Assembly: GCA_028284285.1 (NCBI GenBank)
Contig: JANQSA010000062.1
Coordinates: 62,001 to 126,000 of the forward strand
DNA from: Croceivirga sp.
Lineage (GTDB): Bacteria; Bacteroidota; Bacteroidia; Flavobacteriales; Flavobacteriaceae
DNA length: 64,000 nt
Direction of reading: 5' to 3'
Shown piece by piece: positions 16,882-26,915 of this stretch. The position numbers and the translations under genes are program-made. How positions within the stretch are numbered: position 1 is the stretch's first letter; each line of letters starts with the position of its first letter. The notes under the pieces were generated by a model, which did no database searches, was not told the origin of the DNA, and was given only the letters and a program-made list of their open reading frames with translations.

Positions 16882-18102
16882 CTAATCTATTAAGGTAGAA
16901 ATTACCTGGGTTTCACTATGCAATGTGCGGTGTACCGGACACTTATCGGCTATTTGCAGAATACGTGCTTTTTGTTTTTCATCCAAATTTCCGGTTAGCC
17001 GTATCTCCCTTTCAAAGGTGTCAATTTTAGCACTATCCGCTTCGCAGTTCTCACAATCTTCCGCATGCTTTTTATCATAGGAAGTATGTACCTCTACATT
17101 TTCCAACGGCCAGCCTTTGTGTTGGGTATACATTTGGATGGTCATTGCCGTACAGGCGGATAGCCCTGCAGAAACCAATTCATAGGGGGAAGGGCCAAAA
17201 TCATTTCCATTGTACTCCTCCGGTTCATCCGCCAGCAGATAGTGATTCCCTACTTTCATTTGTGTGGTAAACCCGTCCTGGGTATCCAGGCTGGCTACCA
17301 CCTGGTGTTTGGTTCGCAAAGAAGTATCCACACGTCCTTTTGTGGGAAGATAGCGTTTTGCCCAGCCGGCAATCACTTCACCAACATAAAGGGAATCATT
17401 TTTGTCAAATAACAGATGGTCTGCACCATCCAATGAAACAAAGCTTTTAGGGTGATGGGCTGCGCGATAGATTTCTTCTGCATTATTGATCCCAACGGTA
17501 TTGTCCTGAGGAGAATGCAGTACCAAAAGGGGCTTCCTTATTTTTTTGATCGTTTCCGGAAGGGATTTGGTTTCCAGGTCATCCACGAATTGTTTCTTTA
17601 TTTTAAAATCCCGTCCGCTCAGATTCACCACAGCCTCTCCATTAGTTTCAATCTCTTCTAAGCCACTTTTTAATAAATGTTTTACATGGACCGGATTAGA
17701 AGGTGCTCCTATCGTAGCGATAGCATTGACAGAAGGAATTTCCGCAGCAGCAAAAATAATAGCAGCCCCGCCAAGGGAATGTCCTATCAACAAAGAAGGC
17801 GCTTCGTATTCGTGCTTTAAAAAGTCAGCCGCAGCGACTAAATCTTCCACATTGCCGGAAAAGTTAGTATCGGCAAAATCCCCTTCGCTTTCCCCTAATC
17901 CGGTAAAGTCAAATCGCAATACGGCAAAGCCGTTGGACGTCAATGCCTTACTGATATTCTTTACTGCAATCAGGTTTTTTGTACAGGTAAAACAATGCGC
18001 AAACAATGCAAAGTTATGCGGATGCCTGTCTGCCGGGAACTCAAGGCGTCCTACCAATTCTTGTCCTTCCTGATTTTGAAAGGTAATTTTAGTGGTGTTC
18101 AT
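16882..18102 (-). CDS. alpha/beta hydrolase fused to OsmC-family domain
   Basis: A 406-residue two-domain protein. Residues 1-255 form an alpha/beta hydrolase with nucleophile Ser in LLIGHSLGGAAI, an acid in LVLHSPQDNTVG and His in LDGADHLLF. Residues about 270-406 form an OsmC/Ohr-like domain with the peroxidatic Cys in SAGLSACTAMTIQMY and second Cys in ADKCPVHRTLHSE, a thiol peroxidase for organic hydroperoxides. The fusion is a known bifunctional family. Its ATG overlaps the stop of the DUF2490 gene by one base (TAATG), making it the last gene of a four-gene operon. Confidence 0.92.
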   Translation of the reverse strand: MNTTKITFQNQEGQELVGRLEFPADRHPHNFALFAHCFTCTKNLIAVKNISKALTSNGFAVLRFDFTGLGESEGDFADTNFSGNVEDLVAAADFLKHEYEAPSLLIGHSLGGAAIIFAAAEIPSVNAIATIGAPSNPVHVKHLLKSGLEEIETNGEAVVNLSGRDFKIKKQFVDDLETKSLPETIKKIRKPLLVLHSPQDNTVGINNAEEIYRAAHHPKSFVSLDGADHLLFDKNDSLYVGEVIAGWAKRYLPTKGRVDTSLRTKHQVVASLDTQDGFTTQMKVGNHYLLADEPEEYNGNDFGPSPYELVSAGLSACTAMTIQMYTQHKGWPLENVEVHTSYDKKHAEDCENCEADSAKIDTFEREIRLTGNLDEKQKARILQIADKCPVHRTLHSETQVISTLID

Positions 18103-18839
18103 TATGACCTGTTAAGAGAGGTTTTGTTTTTTGTTTTCGCTTTTTTAAAGGTATCCCTTAAGTCGGGATTATAGAAAAAACCTATCTGTACACGATCAAA
18201 AACCCGGGTATTGAAGTGATTCTTCAAATAACCGATTTGCACATTACTGTTTTCGGTTAAATGTATCCCGCCGGCAAAATACAGCCGGTTTTGATCAAAA
18301 ATGTTGTTCTGTAGGTTGATAAATACCTCGTCGTAAAAGTTCAGGAAAAAGGTGTCAGTCAACGGCAGCATTACCTGCAACCGATATCGCGCCCTGTGTT
18401 CCGTATTGCGCTCAAAAAAAGGGCTGTCTTCGTTTTCAACGGTGATGAACCGCTGCTCCAGCCGATAGCGGTGCTCAAACAACAATTCCCACACTTTGTT
18501 AGTGAGGATGAACTGTTGAAAAATTCGATGCTCCTTGATATTGTTTACCAGGGCTTCATCGCTCTCAAAAGAGGGATCGGTGTCAATATAGGCATAGCCT
18601 CCGGTTAGGATAGCGTTTGGATTGATGTGGTAATTGAGCCCTGTCCGCAGTAATAACTGATTGAAATTATCTGTGGTCTCGTACAACCGAAACTGGACTT
18701 CGGTATGCACACTTAAACGCTCCGAAATCCGGTTCATTCCAAAATACATATACCAGGCACCCAATTCTTCCTCCCCTGTCTGTTGGGCGGTACCCGTAAG
18801 GATTCCGCCCAGAAACAGGGTCATCAGGAATCTTCGCAT
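18102..18839 (-). CDS. DUF2490 outer-membrane beta-barrel-like protein
   Basis: A 245-residue exported protein of the DUF2490 family: signal peptide MRRFLMTLFLGGILTGTAQQ, then alternating aromatic beta strands (AWYMYFGMNRISERLSVHTE, EHRYRLEQRF, FFLNFYDEVFINLQN, NRLYFAGGIHLTENSNVQIG). This looks like a small outer-membrane barrel; no function is known. Start 18839 is preferred to 18878 because it gives a clean signal peptide and begins 1 base after the S9 peptidase stop. The frame overlaps the following gene by one base. Confidence 0.85.
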   Translation of the reverse strand: MRRFLMTLFLGGILTGTAQQTGEEELGAWYMYFGMNRISERLSVHTEVQFRLYETTDNFNQLLLRTGLNYHINPNAILTGGYAYIDTDPSFESDEALVNNIKEHRIFQQFILTNKVWELLFEHRYRLEQRFITVENEDSPFFERNTEHRARYRLQVMLPLTDTFFLNFYDEVFINLQNNIFDQNRLYFAGGIHLTENSNVQIGYLKNHFNTRVFDRVQIGFFYNPDLRDTFKKAKTKNKTSLNRS

Positions 18840-18840
18840 A

Positions 18841-20760
18841 CTAAATATCCCCATCCTTAATGGGTTCCCCCACCTCACCTTTTAAGTGGACGTCCAGGAA
18901 CTCCAGTATTTTACCATAGGCCTCTATTTGGTTTTCCTTTTTTTGGAAGCCATGCCCTTCATCATCAAACAGGACATATTCTACGGGAACCCCATTTTTT
19001 CTAACACTGGCCACAATTTCATCGGATTCTACCTGCAACACCCTGGGGTCTTGTGCGCCCTGTAAGACAATCAGAGGTTTAGTGACCTTATTCGCATGAA
19101 ACAAGGGAGATATCTGTTTTAAACGCACAGAATCAGCGCTGTAAGGATCACCTAATTCCTTGTAAAGCGCATCCTTAAAGGATTCCCACCAGGGCGGAAT
19201 ACTTTTTAAAGTACGTATCCAATTGGTCACCCCAAAAATGTTTACACCCACATCAAATTCTTCAGGAGCAAAAGTGAGCGCCGCCATCGTCATATAGCCC
19301 CCATAAGAGCCTCCGATTATCCCAATTTTATCAGCGTCAATATTGGGTTGCTGCATGAGCCAGTTCTTGCCCTCAATACAGTCCCTAAGGTCCTTATCCC
19401 CATGGTTTAGATCATCCATTTGAAAGAAGGTTTTACCGTAGCCACTACTTCCCCGGTTGTTCACCGCTAAAACGGCATAGCCATGGTTTACCATGTACTG
19501 GATGAGTGCGCTAAAATTCTGGCGGGATTGTCCCCCCGGACCGCCATGTACCCAGACCAATGCAGGTACCGGGTTCTCTTCGCTTGCCTGGTGGGGTTGA
19601 TAGTAAATAGCCGGAATTTCAACACCATCAAAAGAATTGAACCGAACCACTTCCGCTTTGACCAAATGTTGCGGCACAATTTCATCATTAAGGACCTCCG
19701 TGAGTTTGGTTTGCGTCTCGGATTCCAGATCATAGGCATACAAATTGGAAGGAGAATTGGAACTCCCCACGTAAAATCGCATCATGTTTTCGTCTCTTGA
19801 AAAACCCACACTGGTAATGTCCCCACCATCAAATTGGGGTAAGTCAATATTCTGTTGTGCTTCGGTATCAAATATCTCAATCACATTTTTGGCATCCTCA
19901 TTAACATAAGTAACCCGGTATTTTCCATGACGCGTAAAATAGGATCCCATAATATCCCATTCTTTTTCAAGCACATTTTCCGAGGTACCTTCCGCAATAT
20001 TGTAACGTTTCAGGTACATGAATTCCCCGCCATCATTCGTGGTGTAATAGAGGTATTCACCATCTTTTGAAAAGTCCTCTGCAGAATTACCACTTTGGTT
20101 CTCATTTATTTTGGTCATCTTCTGGTCTGCCATGGAATACAGATAAAGATCGGTATCGTTGGTATTTATAGGCTTCACAAGGGCCAAATACCCTTCATCA
20201 TCAGAGATTTCACTAACATCATAGCCTTCATCATTTTGATACATAAGGGTAGAGGTAAAGGTGGCAATGTCCATCTTGTAGATATCCTGAAATTGTGGAT
20301 TCCGTTTATTGGAGCCGAAATAAAAACTCTTTTCGTCTTTGCTCCACCCGTAGAAATTGGCTCGGGCTCCCTCATCCGGCGTGAGGTTAGTGATCACTCC
20401 CGTAGTGTCGCGCAAAAAGATCTGGTAAATTTCATCCCCGTTATCATCCATATCAAAAAGCATACGCCTGTCATTCGGGAAATAGGAAATGGCGTAAATG
20501 CTGGAGCTGTCTGACTCGGTGACCGGCATGAATTCGCCTGTTGCCGTATTTACTTCATACACGTTATTGATGCCTGTTCGGTTACTGGAAACCATGAGTT
20601 TGGAGTTGTCCGGAGAAAAACTTCCTCCAAAAACACTTTCATTATCCATCATCTGTGCGATGGTGTAGGTCTGTAAGGTTTCTGCAATTGACGGTTCTTT
20701 TGGGGCTTCTTTACAACTCCAGATCAGGGAAATGCATAATAGTGCTACTAATTTTTTCAT
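18841..20760 (-). CDS. S9-family (prolyl oligopeptidase-type) serine peptidase, lipoprotein
   Basis: A 639-residue exported peptidase. The lipobox is in LLCISLIWSCKEAP. Residues about 40-370 form a beta-propeller with repeats such as SPDNSKLMVSSNRTGINNVY; residues about 385-635 are the alpha/beta-hydrolase domain with WVHGGPGGQ, nucleophile Ser in GIIGGSYGGYMTM, Asp in LQGAQDPRVL and His in DDEGHGF. It probably cleaves oligopeptides in the periplasm. It follows the VPS10-like gene with an 8-base gap, so the two are co-expressed. Confidence 0.94.
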   Translation of the reverse strand: MKKLVALLCISLIWSCKEAPKEPSIAETLQTYTIAQMMDNESVFGGSFSPDNSKLMVSSNRTGINNVYEVNTATGEFMPVTESDSSSIYAISYFPNDRRMLFDMDDNGDEIYQIFLRDTTGVITNLTPDEGARANFYGWSKDEKSFYFGSNKRNPQFQDIYKMDIATFTSTLMYQNDEGYDVSEISDDEGYLALVKPINTNDTDLYLYSMADQKMTKINENQSGNSAEDFSKDGEYLYYTTNDGGEFMYLKRYNIAEGTSENVLEKEWDIMGSYFTRHGKYRVTYVNEDAKNVIEIFDTEAQQNIDLPQFDGGDITSVGFSRDENMMRFYVGSSNSPSNLYAYDLESETQTKLTEVLNDEIVPQHLVKAEVVRFNSFDGVEIPAIYYQPHQASEENPVPALVWVHGGPGGQSRQNFSALIQYMVNHGYAVLAVNNRGSSGYGKTFFQMDDLNHGDKDLRDCIEGKNWLMQQPNIDADKIGIIGGSYGGYMTMAALTFAPEEFDVGVNIFGVTNWIRTLKSIPPWWESFKDALYKELGDPYSADSVRLKQISPLFHANKVTKPLIVLQGAQDPRVLQVESDEIVASVRKNGVPVEYVLFDDEGHGFQKKENQIEAYGKILEFLDVHLKGEVGEPIKDGDI

Positions 20761-20768
20761 GAGGTTTT

Positions 20769-23700
20769 CTAGTTAATTGTAAACGTTTTGATCGCTTTGA
20801 AGGGCGATAGATCAGCACCTTCAATTCTGGTTCTATAGGGGGTCCATTTTTCGTTGAAAAAGGTATTCGTTTTCTCCAAAGCGGATTGTAAATCGTCCTC
20901 TGCAAATTGGATCAGTTGCCTTTCCGTTTCGGTGATACCCGTCTTTCGAGAGGCTACATAACCATAGGCAATACTTAGCCGCTGCATAACGGTGACCTCC
21001 GGACTCCGGGTGATCCCTTGCCGTTTGTCTTCCTTGCCAATATACAAAGCTACAACAGAATCTATTTGCTTCACGATATCATTGGAAGCTTTGATCTGGT
21101 CCTTGAATTTTTCCTTATCCAGATCCTTCATTTCCTTTTGGAATTTGTTGGCTAAATCCTTGCTTTGGACCAATTGCTTTACCGCGTTGGCAGCAGTTTG
21201 GATATGCTTCTCCAGGGTTTTTGAGGTGGTATATACTTCGTCAAGAGCTGCAGTGTTTACGGTCAATCGCGGATCGGTTTTAACTGTAATGGTAGTGGAA
21301 TCCTGAGTTTCCCCATAGGAAACCCTCACCTTGTAGCTTCCCGGTTTTACGTCGGCTCCTCCGCGTTCCGGCCGATTCTTCTTTTTGCTGATCTTACGTG
21401 CCGGACGGTCCGGTCCTTTTTCATTGAGTCCCCAATAAATTCTATGGAAACCGGCTTTTTCAGGCGTCTTATACTTCAAGGTTCGGATCAGTCGGGAACC
21501 CTCGTAAAAATCGAACTGTATGGAATCCTTTTTCTGAACACCACTCATTTTTTCTGAAGTGTCGCCGGAAGCATCGTTTTCTTCTTTTTTATTTTCTTTT
21601 TTCGCTTCTCCCTTCCCTTTCTTTTCTTTTCCCTTCTCTTCTTTTTCTTTTTCCTTTTCTTTTTTCTTCTCATCCAATTCTTTCTTTCCTTCCTTAAGGT
21701 AATAGGTAATCATCGCTCCCCATTTTCTATTTTCAGCGTTATACAGGGCATCTCCCCCAAAACGACTTCCGGTAGCCTGTTGGTAAGCCGCCAGATAAGC
21801 CGTCGGGCTATCAAACAGCTTGATATCTTGTTGCAGTACGGACCTATCCGCTGCAATGGCACGTAGAGGACGAATATCATCTAAGATCCAAGCCGCCCGA
21901 CCAAAGGTACCAATGACCAGATCCTCTTCGCGCGGGTGAATGACCAGATCCTTTGTAGAAACCGTTGGAAAACCTTCCGTCCATTTTTGCCAGTGGGTTC
22001 CAGCATCAAACGAGACATACAGCCCGTCATCCGTCCCTAAAAACAGCAGATTGGAGTTCTTTTCGTCTTCTACAATGGACAACGCAAAGCTTTTAGCGTC
22101 GTTTTCATCTACAATTCGTGTCCAGGTTTTCCCGTAATCTTTGGTTCTGTAGGCATAAGGGGCATAGTTGAACCTCCGGTAATCGTTGGCGATCAAAAGC
22201 GCCTCCCCTTTATTGCGCTTAGAGGCTTTTATTTGGGGTATCCAACTGCCTTTGGGTAAACCCTTGATATTGTCCGTTACTTCTGTCCAGGTTTGTCCAC
22301 CGTTTTGGGTGTAATGCACCCGGCCGTCATCCGTGCCCACCCAGAGCATGTCCTTTTCTACGGAAGAAGGTTCTATGACCAAAATGGTACAATAGTTCTC
22401 TGCGCCGGTGGCATCCATGGTCAAACCTCCGCTCTCGCTTTGTTTTTGTTTTTCGGGATCATTGGTGGTAAGGTCTGGCGAGATCACTTCCCAGGTCAGG
22501 CCTTTGTTGGTAGACTTATGCACAAACTGACTGCCAAAATACACGGTAGCATTGTCAAAAGGGTCCTGGCCGATACCGGCATTCCAATTAAAGCGCAGCT
22601 TGGTTTCCGCATCCGGTGGGGTAGGGCGTACCAAATAGTTATTGCCCGTCTTCCAATCATAGCGAGACACAAATCCTTGCTGACTCATCGCGTATCCAAA
22701 TTGATTGTTATCCTTATCCGGGACCACATCAAAGCCATCCCCAAAGGCGATTTCCTGCCAATAGCTATTCCGGATTCCCTGAGCGCGCCAGACGTATGCG
22801 GGTCCCCTCCAGGAGCCATTATCCTGCATACCACCATACACATTATATGGATACTCCTCATCAATATTGATATGATAGAATTGTGCCACCGGGAGATTAC
22901 CGATAAATCGCCAGGTCTTTCCACCGTCCTTCGTGATGTTCAGGCCCCCGTCGTTCCCGTCAATCATAAACTGGCCGTTCTCCGGGTGGATCCACCAGGC
23001 ATGGTGGTCCGGGTGTACCCCATTGTTTGCACCATAGGCCGGCATGAGCTGTTTAAAATTCTTTCCACCATCCTCAGACACATTGACATAGGTAAATATG
23101 GAGTAGACACGGTTTTCGTTCTCAGGGTCCACATAAATTTCAGAGTAGTAAAAGGGACGGTTCCCTATGTCATTCTTATCGTTAATCTTTTTCCATTTGA
23201 ATCCACCGTCTTCGGACTTGTACAATGCATTTTTCTTTGCTTCAATTAACGCATATACAACATTGGGTTTGTTCGCGGCAATGGCGATACCCATTCTCCC
23301 CAATTCTCCTTTGGGCAGACCCTCTTCTTCAGTGATCTTTTTCCAATGGGCGCCACTGTCATGGGTCATATACAAACCGCTGCCTTCACCCCCGGATTTG
23401 AAGAACCAGGGGTCGCGTTTATGCTCCCACATCGCTGCTATTAACTTATTCGGGTTGCTGGGATCCATAACCAAATCCGCCACGCCGGTCTTTTCATTAA
23501 CAAAAAGGATCTTTTTCCAGCTTTTTCCGCCATCAGTGGTCTTAAATACGCCACGCTCGGGGTGGATGCCCCAGGGGGAACCAATAGCTCCAACGTATAC
23601 GGTATTGGGATCGTTAGGATGAACAATAATCCTATGGATATGCCGCGTTTTTTCCAGGCCCATACTTTTCCAGCTTTTTCCACCATCCAGGCTTTTATAC

Positions 23701-24056
23701 ACCCCATAGCCACCGTTAAGGCTATTTCGGGGATTGCCCTCTCCGGTGCCCACCCAAATCACGGAAGGATTGGACTGTTGTATGGCTACTGCACCAATCG
23801 AACCGGTCACTTCCTTATCAAAAATAGGTTCCCATTTGATCCCTCCTGAAGTGGACTTCCATAACCCGCCGGAGGCGGTACCCACATACATGATATCAGG
23901 ATTGGAAAGTACCACATCAATAGCGGTAACCCTACCACTCATGCCTCCCGGGCCAATGTTGCGCGGTTTTAGATCCTGAACCAGATCCATGGTAAATTCT
24001 TGTGCCATCAGGGAGACCGATACCAGAAGCATCAGTAAAAAAGGAGTTTTTTTCAT
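20769..24056 (-). CDS. VPS10/sortilin-like beta-propeller protein with Lys/Glu-rich insert
   Basis: A 1095-residue secreted protein with signal peptide FLLMLLVSVSLMAQ. Residues about 25-740 carry many BNR/Asp-box-like repeats typical of VPS10/sortilin and photosystem-stability-like propellers (GGLWKSTSGGIKWEPIF, GVYKSLDGGKSWKSMG, GVFKTTDGGKSWKKIL). A very charged Lys/Glu stretch at residues about 787-827 (bases 21575-21695) links the propeller to a C-terminal beta-sandwich/helical part. Often annotated as glycosyl hydrolase without catalytic proof; ligand binding or peptidase partnership is as likely. First gene of a four-gene operon; paralogue of the protein at 34960. Confidence 0.88.
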   Translation of the reverse strand: MKKTPFLLMLLVSVSLMAQEFTMDLVQDLKPRNIGPGGMSGRVTAIDVVLSNPDIMYVGTASGGLWKSTSGGIKWEPIFDKEVTGSIGAVAIQQSNPSVIWVGTGEGNPRNSLNGGYGVYKSLDGGKSWKSMGLEKTRHIHRIIVHPNDPNTVYVGAIGSPWGIHPERGVFKTTDGGKSWKKILFVNEKTGVADLVMDPSNPNKLIAAMWEHKRDPWFFKSGGEGSGLYMTHDSGAHWKKITEEEGLPKGELGRMGIAIAANKPNVVYALIEAKKNALYKSEDGGFKWKKINDKNDIGNRPFYYSEIYVDPENENRVYSIFTYVNVSEDGGKNFKQLMPAYGANNGVHPDHHAWWIHPENGQFMIDGNDGGLNITKDGGKTWRFIGNLPVAQFYHINIDEEYPYNVYGGMQDNGSWRGPAYVWRAQGIRNSYWQEIAFGDGFDVVPDKDNNQFGYAMSQQGFVSRYDWKTGNNYLVRPTPPDAETKLRFNWNAGIGQDPFDNATVYFGSQFVHKSTNKGLTWEVISPDLTTNDPEKQKQSESGGLTMDATGAENYCTILVIEPSSVEKDMLWVGTDDGRVHYTQNGGQTWTEVTDNIKGLPKGSWIPQIKASKRNKGEALLIANDYRRFNYAPYAYRTKDYGKTWTRIVDENDAKSFALSIVEDEKNSNLLFLGTDDGLYVSFDAGTHWQKWTEGFPTVSTKDLVIHPREEDLVIGTFGRAAWILDDIRPLRAIAADRSVLQQDIKLFDSPTAYLAAYQQATGSRFGGDALYNAENRKWGAMITYYLKEGKKELDEKKKEKEKEKEEKGKEKKGKGEAKKENKKEENDASGDTSEKMSGVQKKDSIQFDFYEGSRLIRTLKYKTPEKAGFHRIYWGLNEKGPDRPARKISKKKNRPERGGADVKPGSYKVRVSYGETQDSTTITVKTDPRLTVNTAALDEVYTTSKTLEKHIQTAANAVKQLVQSKDLANKFQKEMKDLDKEKFKDQIKASNDIVKQIDSVVALYIGKEDKRQGITRSPEVTVMQRLSIAYGYVASRKTGITETERQLIQFAEDDLQSALEKTNTFFNEKWTPYRTRIEGADLSPFKAIKTFTIN

Positions 24057-24284
24057 GTTTTGTTAGTTGTAGTTATTACCGGGAAGGAAGCACTTAAAAT
24101 GTTAGCACGGGAACTCTGTTTCCCATGACTTTATGCGTTACTTCTCAGGACGGCTAAAGATAGCGGAAACCCTACAGGAGATTTCTTAAAGTGATGTTAA
24201 GGAAAACAAGAACACTGGAGCAATGCCTATATTCGATCGGCAACATAAACTCTCCCCATATCAGTATTAAAAAAACAAAACATA

Positions 24285-24662
24285 ATGAAGAAAATAGATC
24301 GAATGATGACCAATATTTGCTCAGACAAATTACCGGAAACCAGGGATTTTTATACAAAACTCTTTGATTTCACTATTGATTACGATAGTGATTGGTTCAT
24401 TCATCTGATTTCAAAAAACAAGCAACTTGAACTAGGGATTATAGACCGAACACATGAAATAGTGCCAAAGGAATGTCAGAATCAGCCACAAGGGTTTTAT
24501 ATTACTTTCGTGGTTGAAAATGCGGATGCGGTGTTTGAAATGGCCAAAAACAATGGTTTTGAAATAATAGCTGCGCCTGAGAATACATTTTATGGACAAC
24601 GCAGGGTATTACTTAAAGACCCTAATGGAACAATGGTAGATGTTTCTTCACCCATTCGTTAA
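24285..24662 (+). CDS. VOC-family (glyoxalase-like) protein
   Basis: A 125-residue single VOC module: opening RMMTNICSDKLPETRDFYTK, middle QGFYITFVVENADAVFEMA, end GQRRVLLKDPNGTMVDVSSP. VOC proteins bind metals and small molecules, acting as glyoxalases, dioxygenases or drug-binding resistance proteins; the substrate cannot be assigned. It is a single gene divergent from the VPS10 operon. A second Met at codon 7 could be the true start. Confidence 0.85.
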   Translation: MKKIDRMMTNICSDKLPETRDFYTKLFDFTIDYDSDWFIHLISKNKQLELGIIDRTHEIVPKECQNQPQGFYITFVVENADAVFEMAKNNGFEIIAAPENTFYGQRRVLLKDPNGTMVDVSSPIR

Positions 24663-24956
24663 AACTTTTACTGTTGGTCATAACAGTTCAGTACATAAAA
24701 CACTTGAGAGCAAGTGTAACAATTAAGCATTTGCATACTCCTTGGCAACAAGGAGTCTTGTTAAGAGGATCCATTCTCGTATTTACCTTACTTTACAACA
24801 GCATGGGATGGTTACCTTAAAAGAACAGACCCGTAATGTATTGAATGTATGAACCGAATTTATAGTTCAGTATGCGCAACACCTTTAACGGTATTTGCTT
24901 TGAACTACCTCGCAAATAACCATGAAAGATATCGAACAGGGTATTGGAATAGCGTA

Positions 24957-26000
24957 ATGGCGATAAAAGGTACTATTCCTTTGGTTATGCTACTACTACT
25001 TACCAGTTGTCAGGGGCAAAATACGACTACCTTGTTGATCAATGATTTAAAGAAAAGGGTCGAAGATGGAGTGTATCCCAATATTGACGGTATTTTAGTT
25101 GAACAGGGGAACACCCTAATTTTAGAAGCCTATTTCAACCGATTTGAAAGAGACAGCCTCCATGATACCCGGTCGTCTTTTAAATCGATTACAAGTTTGC
25201 TGGCGGGGATAGCCATAGACAAAAAACTGATTGGACTGGATGATCCTATGGGACGCTTTTTCCCCGAATTACAAAACACCGATAAAGCAGATATTACGGT
25301 AAGGCACCTACTGGAAATGCGGTCGGGTTTGAATTGTGAAGAATTCTATGGAATTGGCCCGGAATGTGAAGATGAAATGTGGGAAACCAAGGATTGGATT
25401 GCATATTGCTTGAATGTTGAGGTAAAAAGTCTGCCGGGGATAAACTGGTCCTACAATTCCAATGAGCCTATGCTAATAGGAGAAATTATTTCCAGGGCGA
25501 GCGGCATGACGATCATGGATTTTGCTGAAAAGTACCTTTTCTCACCTTTGGGTATTGAGGGATATCGTTGGACAATTTCTCCCAAAGGTAGAGGAATGAC
25601 TGCGGGGTCCTTTTATATCAAACCCGGTGATATGCTTAAAATTGCCCGACTGGTGCACCAAGAAGGGAAATGGGAGGAGAAACAGTTAGTAAGCAAGGCG
25701 TGGATTGAAGCATCAACAAAATGCGATATTACTATCGATTTCTCATTTACCCGATATTCAAAAATGGCGAACGCCAAATATGAAAGCGCGAAATATGGTT
25801 ACTTTTGGTATCGGGAAAACCTCCAATACAAAGACATTGAGACTGAGGTGTTGTTCGCTTCGGGAAACGGGGGGCAATATATGATGATATTACCGGAGTA
25901 CAATACAAAAGTAGTGTTTACCGGAAGCAATTATGGTAACTGGCGTGGGAAGCTTCCCTTTGAAATATTGCTTAAATATATTATCCCGATGCTTACCTAA
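24957..26000 (+). CDS. SxxK serine hydrolase, lipoprotein (beta-lactamase/class C fold)
   Basis: A 347-residue exported serine hydrolase. The lipoprotein signal is IPLVMLLLLTSCQG; the SxxK motif is in DTRSSFKSITSLLAG and the YxN-type motif in NWSYNSNEPMLIGEII. Late residues FASGNGGQYMMILPEYN replace the usual third motif. Family members act as esterases, D-amino-acid peptidases or beta-lactamases; the substrate here is unknown. ATG 24957 is preferred over 24849 since it starts the signal peptide. The AraC regulator that follows may control it and the similar hydrolase at 26961. Confidence 0.88.
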   Translation: MAIKGTIPLVMLLLLTSCQGQNTTTLLINDLKKRVEDGVYPNIDGILVEQGNTLILEAYFNRFERDSLHDTRSSFKSITSLLAGIAIDKKLIGLDDPMGRFFPELQNTDKADITVRHLLEMRSGLNCEEFYGIGPECEDEMWETKDWIAYCLNVEVKSLPGINWSYNSNEPMLIGEIISRASGMTIMDFAEKYLFSPLGIEGYRWTISPKGRGMTAGSFYIKPGDMLKIARLVHQEGKWEEKQLVSKAWIEASTKCDITIDFSFTRYSKMANAKYESAKYGYFWYRENLQYKDIETEVLFASGNGGQYMMILPEYNTKVVFTGSNYGNWRGKLPFEILLKYIIPMLT

Positions 26001-26083
26001 TAAATGTGCCGGGATGGTTAGGCTTAGTATTTACGGATTAATAAGGATATCAAGGTGGGGAATACCGCCGACTTAATGGTACA

Positions 26084-26890
26084 ATGAAGGTTTTAACAAA
26101 AGGAGAGTATTTTGGGCAACAGGACCAGAAAGTTGATTTTAACGGTGTTCTGCTCTCCCGATATGATTACACGGTAACCAAAACCGACTGGCACTACCAT
26201 GAGAACCCCTATTTTATGTATGTGTTACACGGTGTTATGATAGATGGTAATTCCAGGGCAACAACACCTTGTCCGTCCGGAAGCCTGATGTTTACCAATT
26301 GGCAGGAACTGCATTACGGTGCTAAGGTTTCAGATACTGCGGGAGGGTTTCACTTAGAATTGGAGCAACACTGGTTAAAGCAACATGGCATTGATGTAGC
26401 ATTCCCCGAGGGTAGCCTTTTGGTTGAAAATCCCTACCTACATTTCCTTTTTGCAAAATTGTACCATGAGTTTATGGTCAAAGATCACTATAGCACGGTG
26501 GCCATTGAGGTATTAGTGGCGCAAATAGTTGAAGTTCTGGGAACTATAAATAGAATGCATGATAAAGATATTCCCAACTGGATTAAAGATCTTAAGGAAC
26601 TGTTGCATTATGATACGGAGCACCTTAGCCTGAGTTATCTGGCTGATCAACTGGATGTCCACCCGGTACATATTTCCCGGGCAGCGCCAAAATACCTTAC
26701 TACAAGCTTGGGAGAGTATATCCGGCAGGTAAAGTTGAAAAAAGCCCTTTCCCTTTTACTGGATTCTACTCACTCCTTAACCGCTATTGCCTATCACTCC
26801 GGATTTGCCGATCAAAGTCATTTTAACCGGGTATTCAAATCCTATTTCAATATGAATCCCGGCACTTATCGAAAAAATCTGAACAAATAG
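26084..26890 (+). CDS. AraC-family transcriptional regulator with cupin-like N-terminus
   Basis: A 268-residue regulator. The N-terminal half has a cupin-like His cluster (TDWHYHENPYFMYVLHG); the C-terminal 100 residues form the double helix-turn-helix (LSLSYLADQLDVHPVHISRA and LTAIAYHSGFADQSHFNRVF, then YFNMNPGTYRKN). It lies between two serine-hydrolase genes on the same strand, 83 and 70 bases away, so these are the obvious candidate targets. The effector is unknown. Confidence 0.9.
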   Translation: MKVLTKGEYFGQQDQKVDFNGVLLSRYDYTVTKTDWHYHENPYFMYVLHGVMIDGNSRATTPCPSGSLMFTNWQELHYGAKVSDTAGGFHLELEQHWLKQHGIDVAFPEGSLLVENPYLHFLFAKLYHEFMVKDHYSTVAIEVLVAQIVEVLGTINRMHDKDIPNWIKDLKELLHYDTEHLSLSYLADQLDVHPVHISRAAPKYLTTSLGEYIRQVKLKKALSLLLDSTHSLTAIAYHSGFADQSHFNRVFKSYFNMNPGTYRKNLNK

Positions 26891-26915
26891 TGGCCATGTT
26901 AATCTGATACAAGTT

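Noticed and set aside
17546-18073. 175-codon plus-strand frame opposite the hydrolase-OsmC gene
   Set aside because: Antisense shadow of a gene with clear catalytic motifs; Ser/Lys-rich translation without a family.
22293-23249. Long plus-strand open frame (318 codons) opposite the VPS10-like gene
   Set aside because: It lies wholly antisense to a well-supported gene, has no recognisable domains, and its composition follows the repeated codons of the opposite strand.
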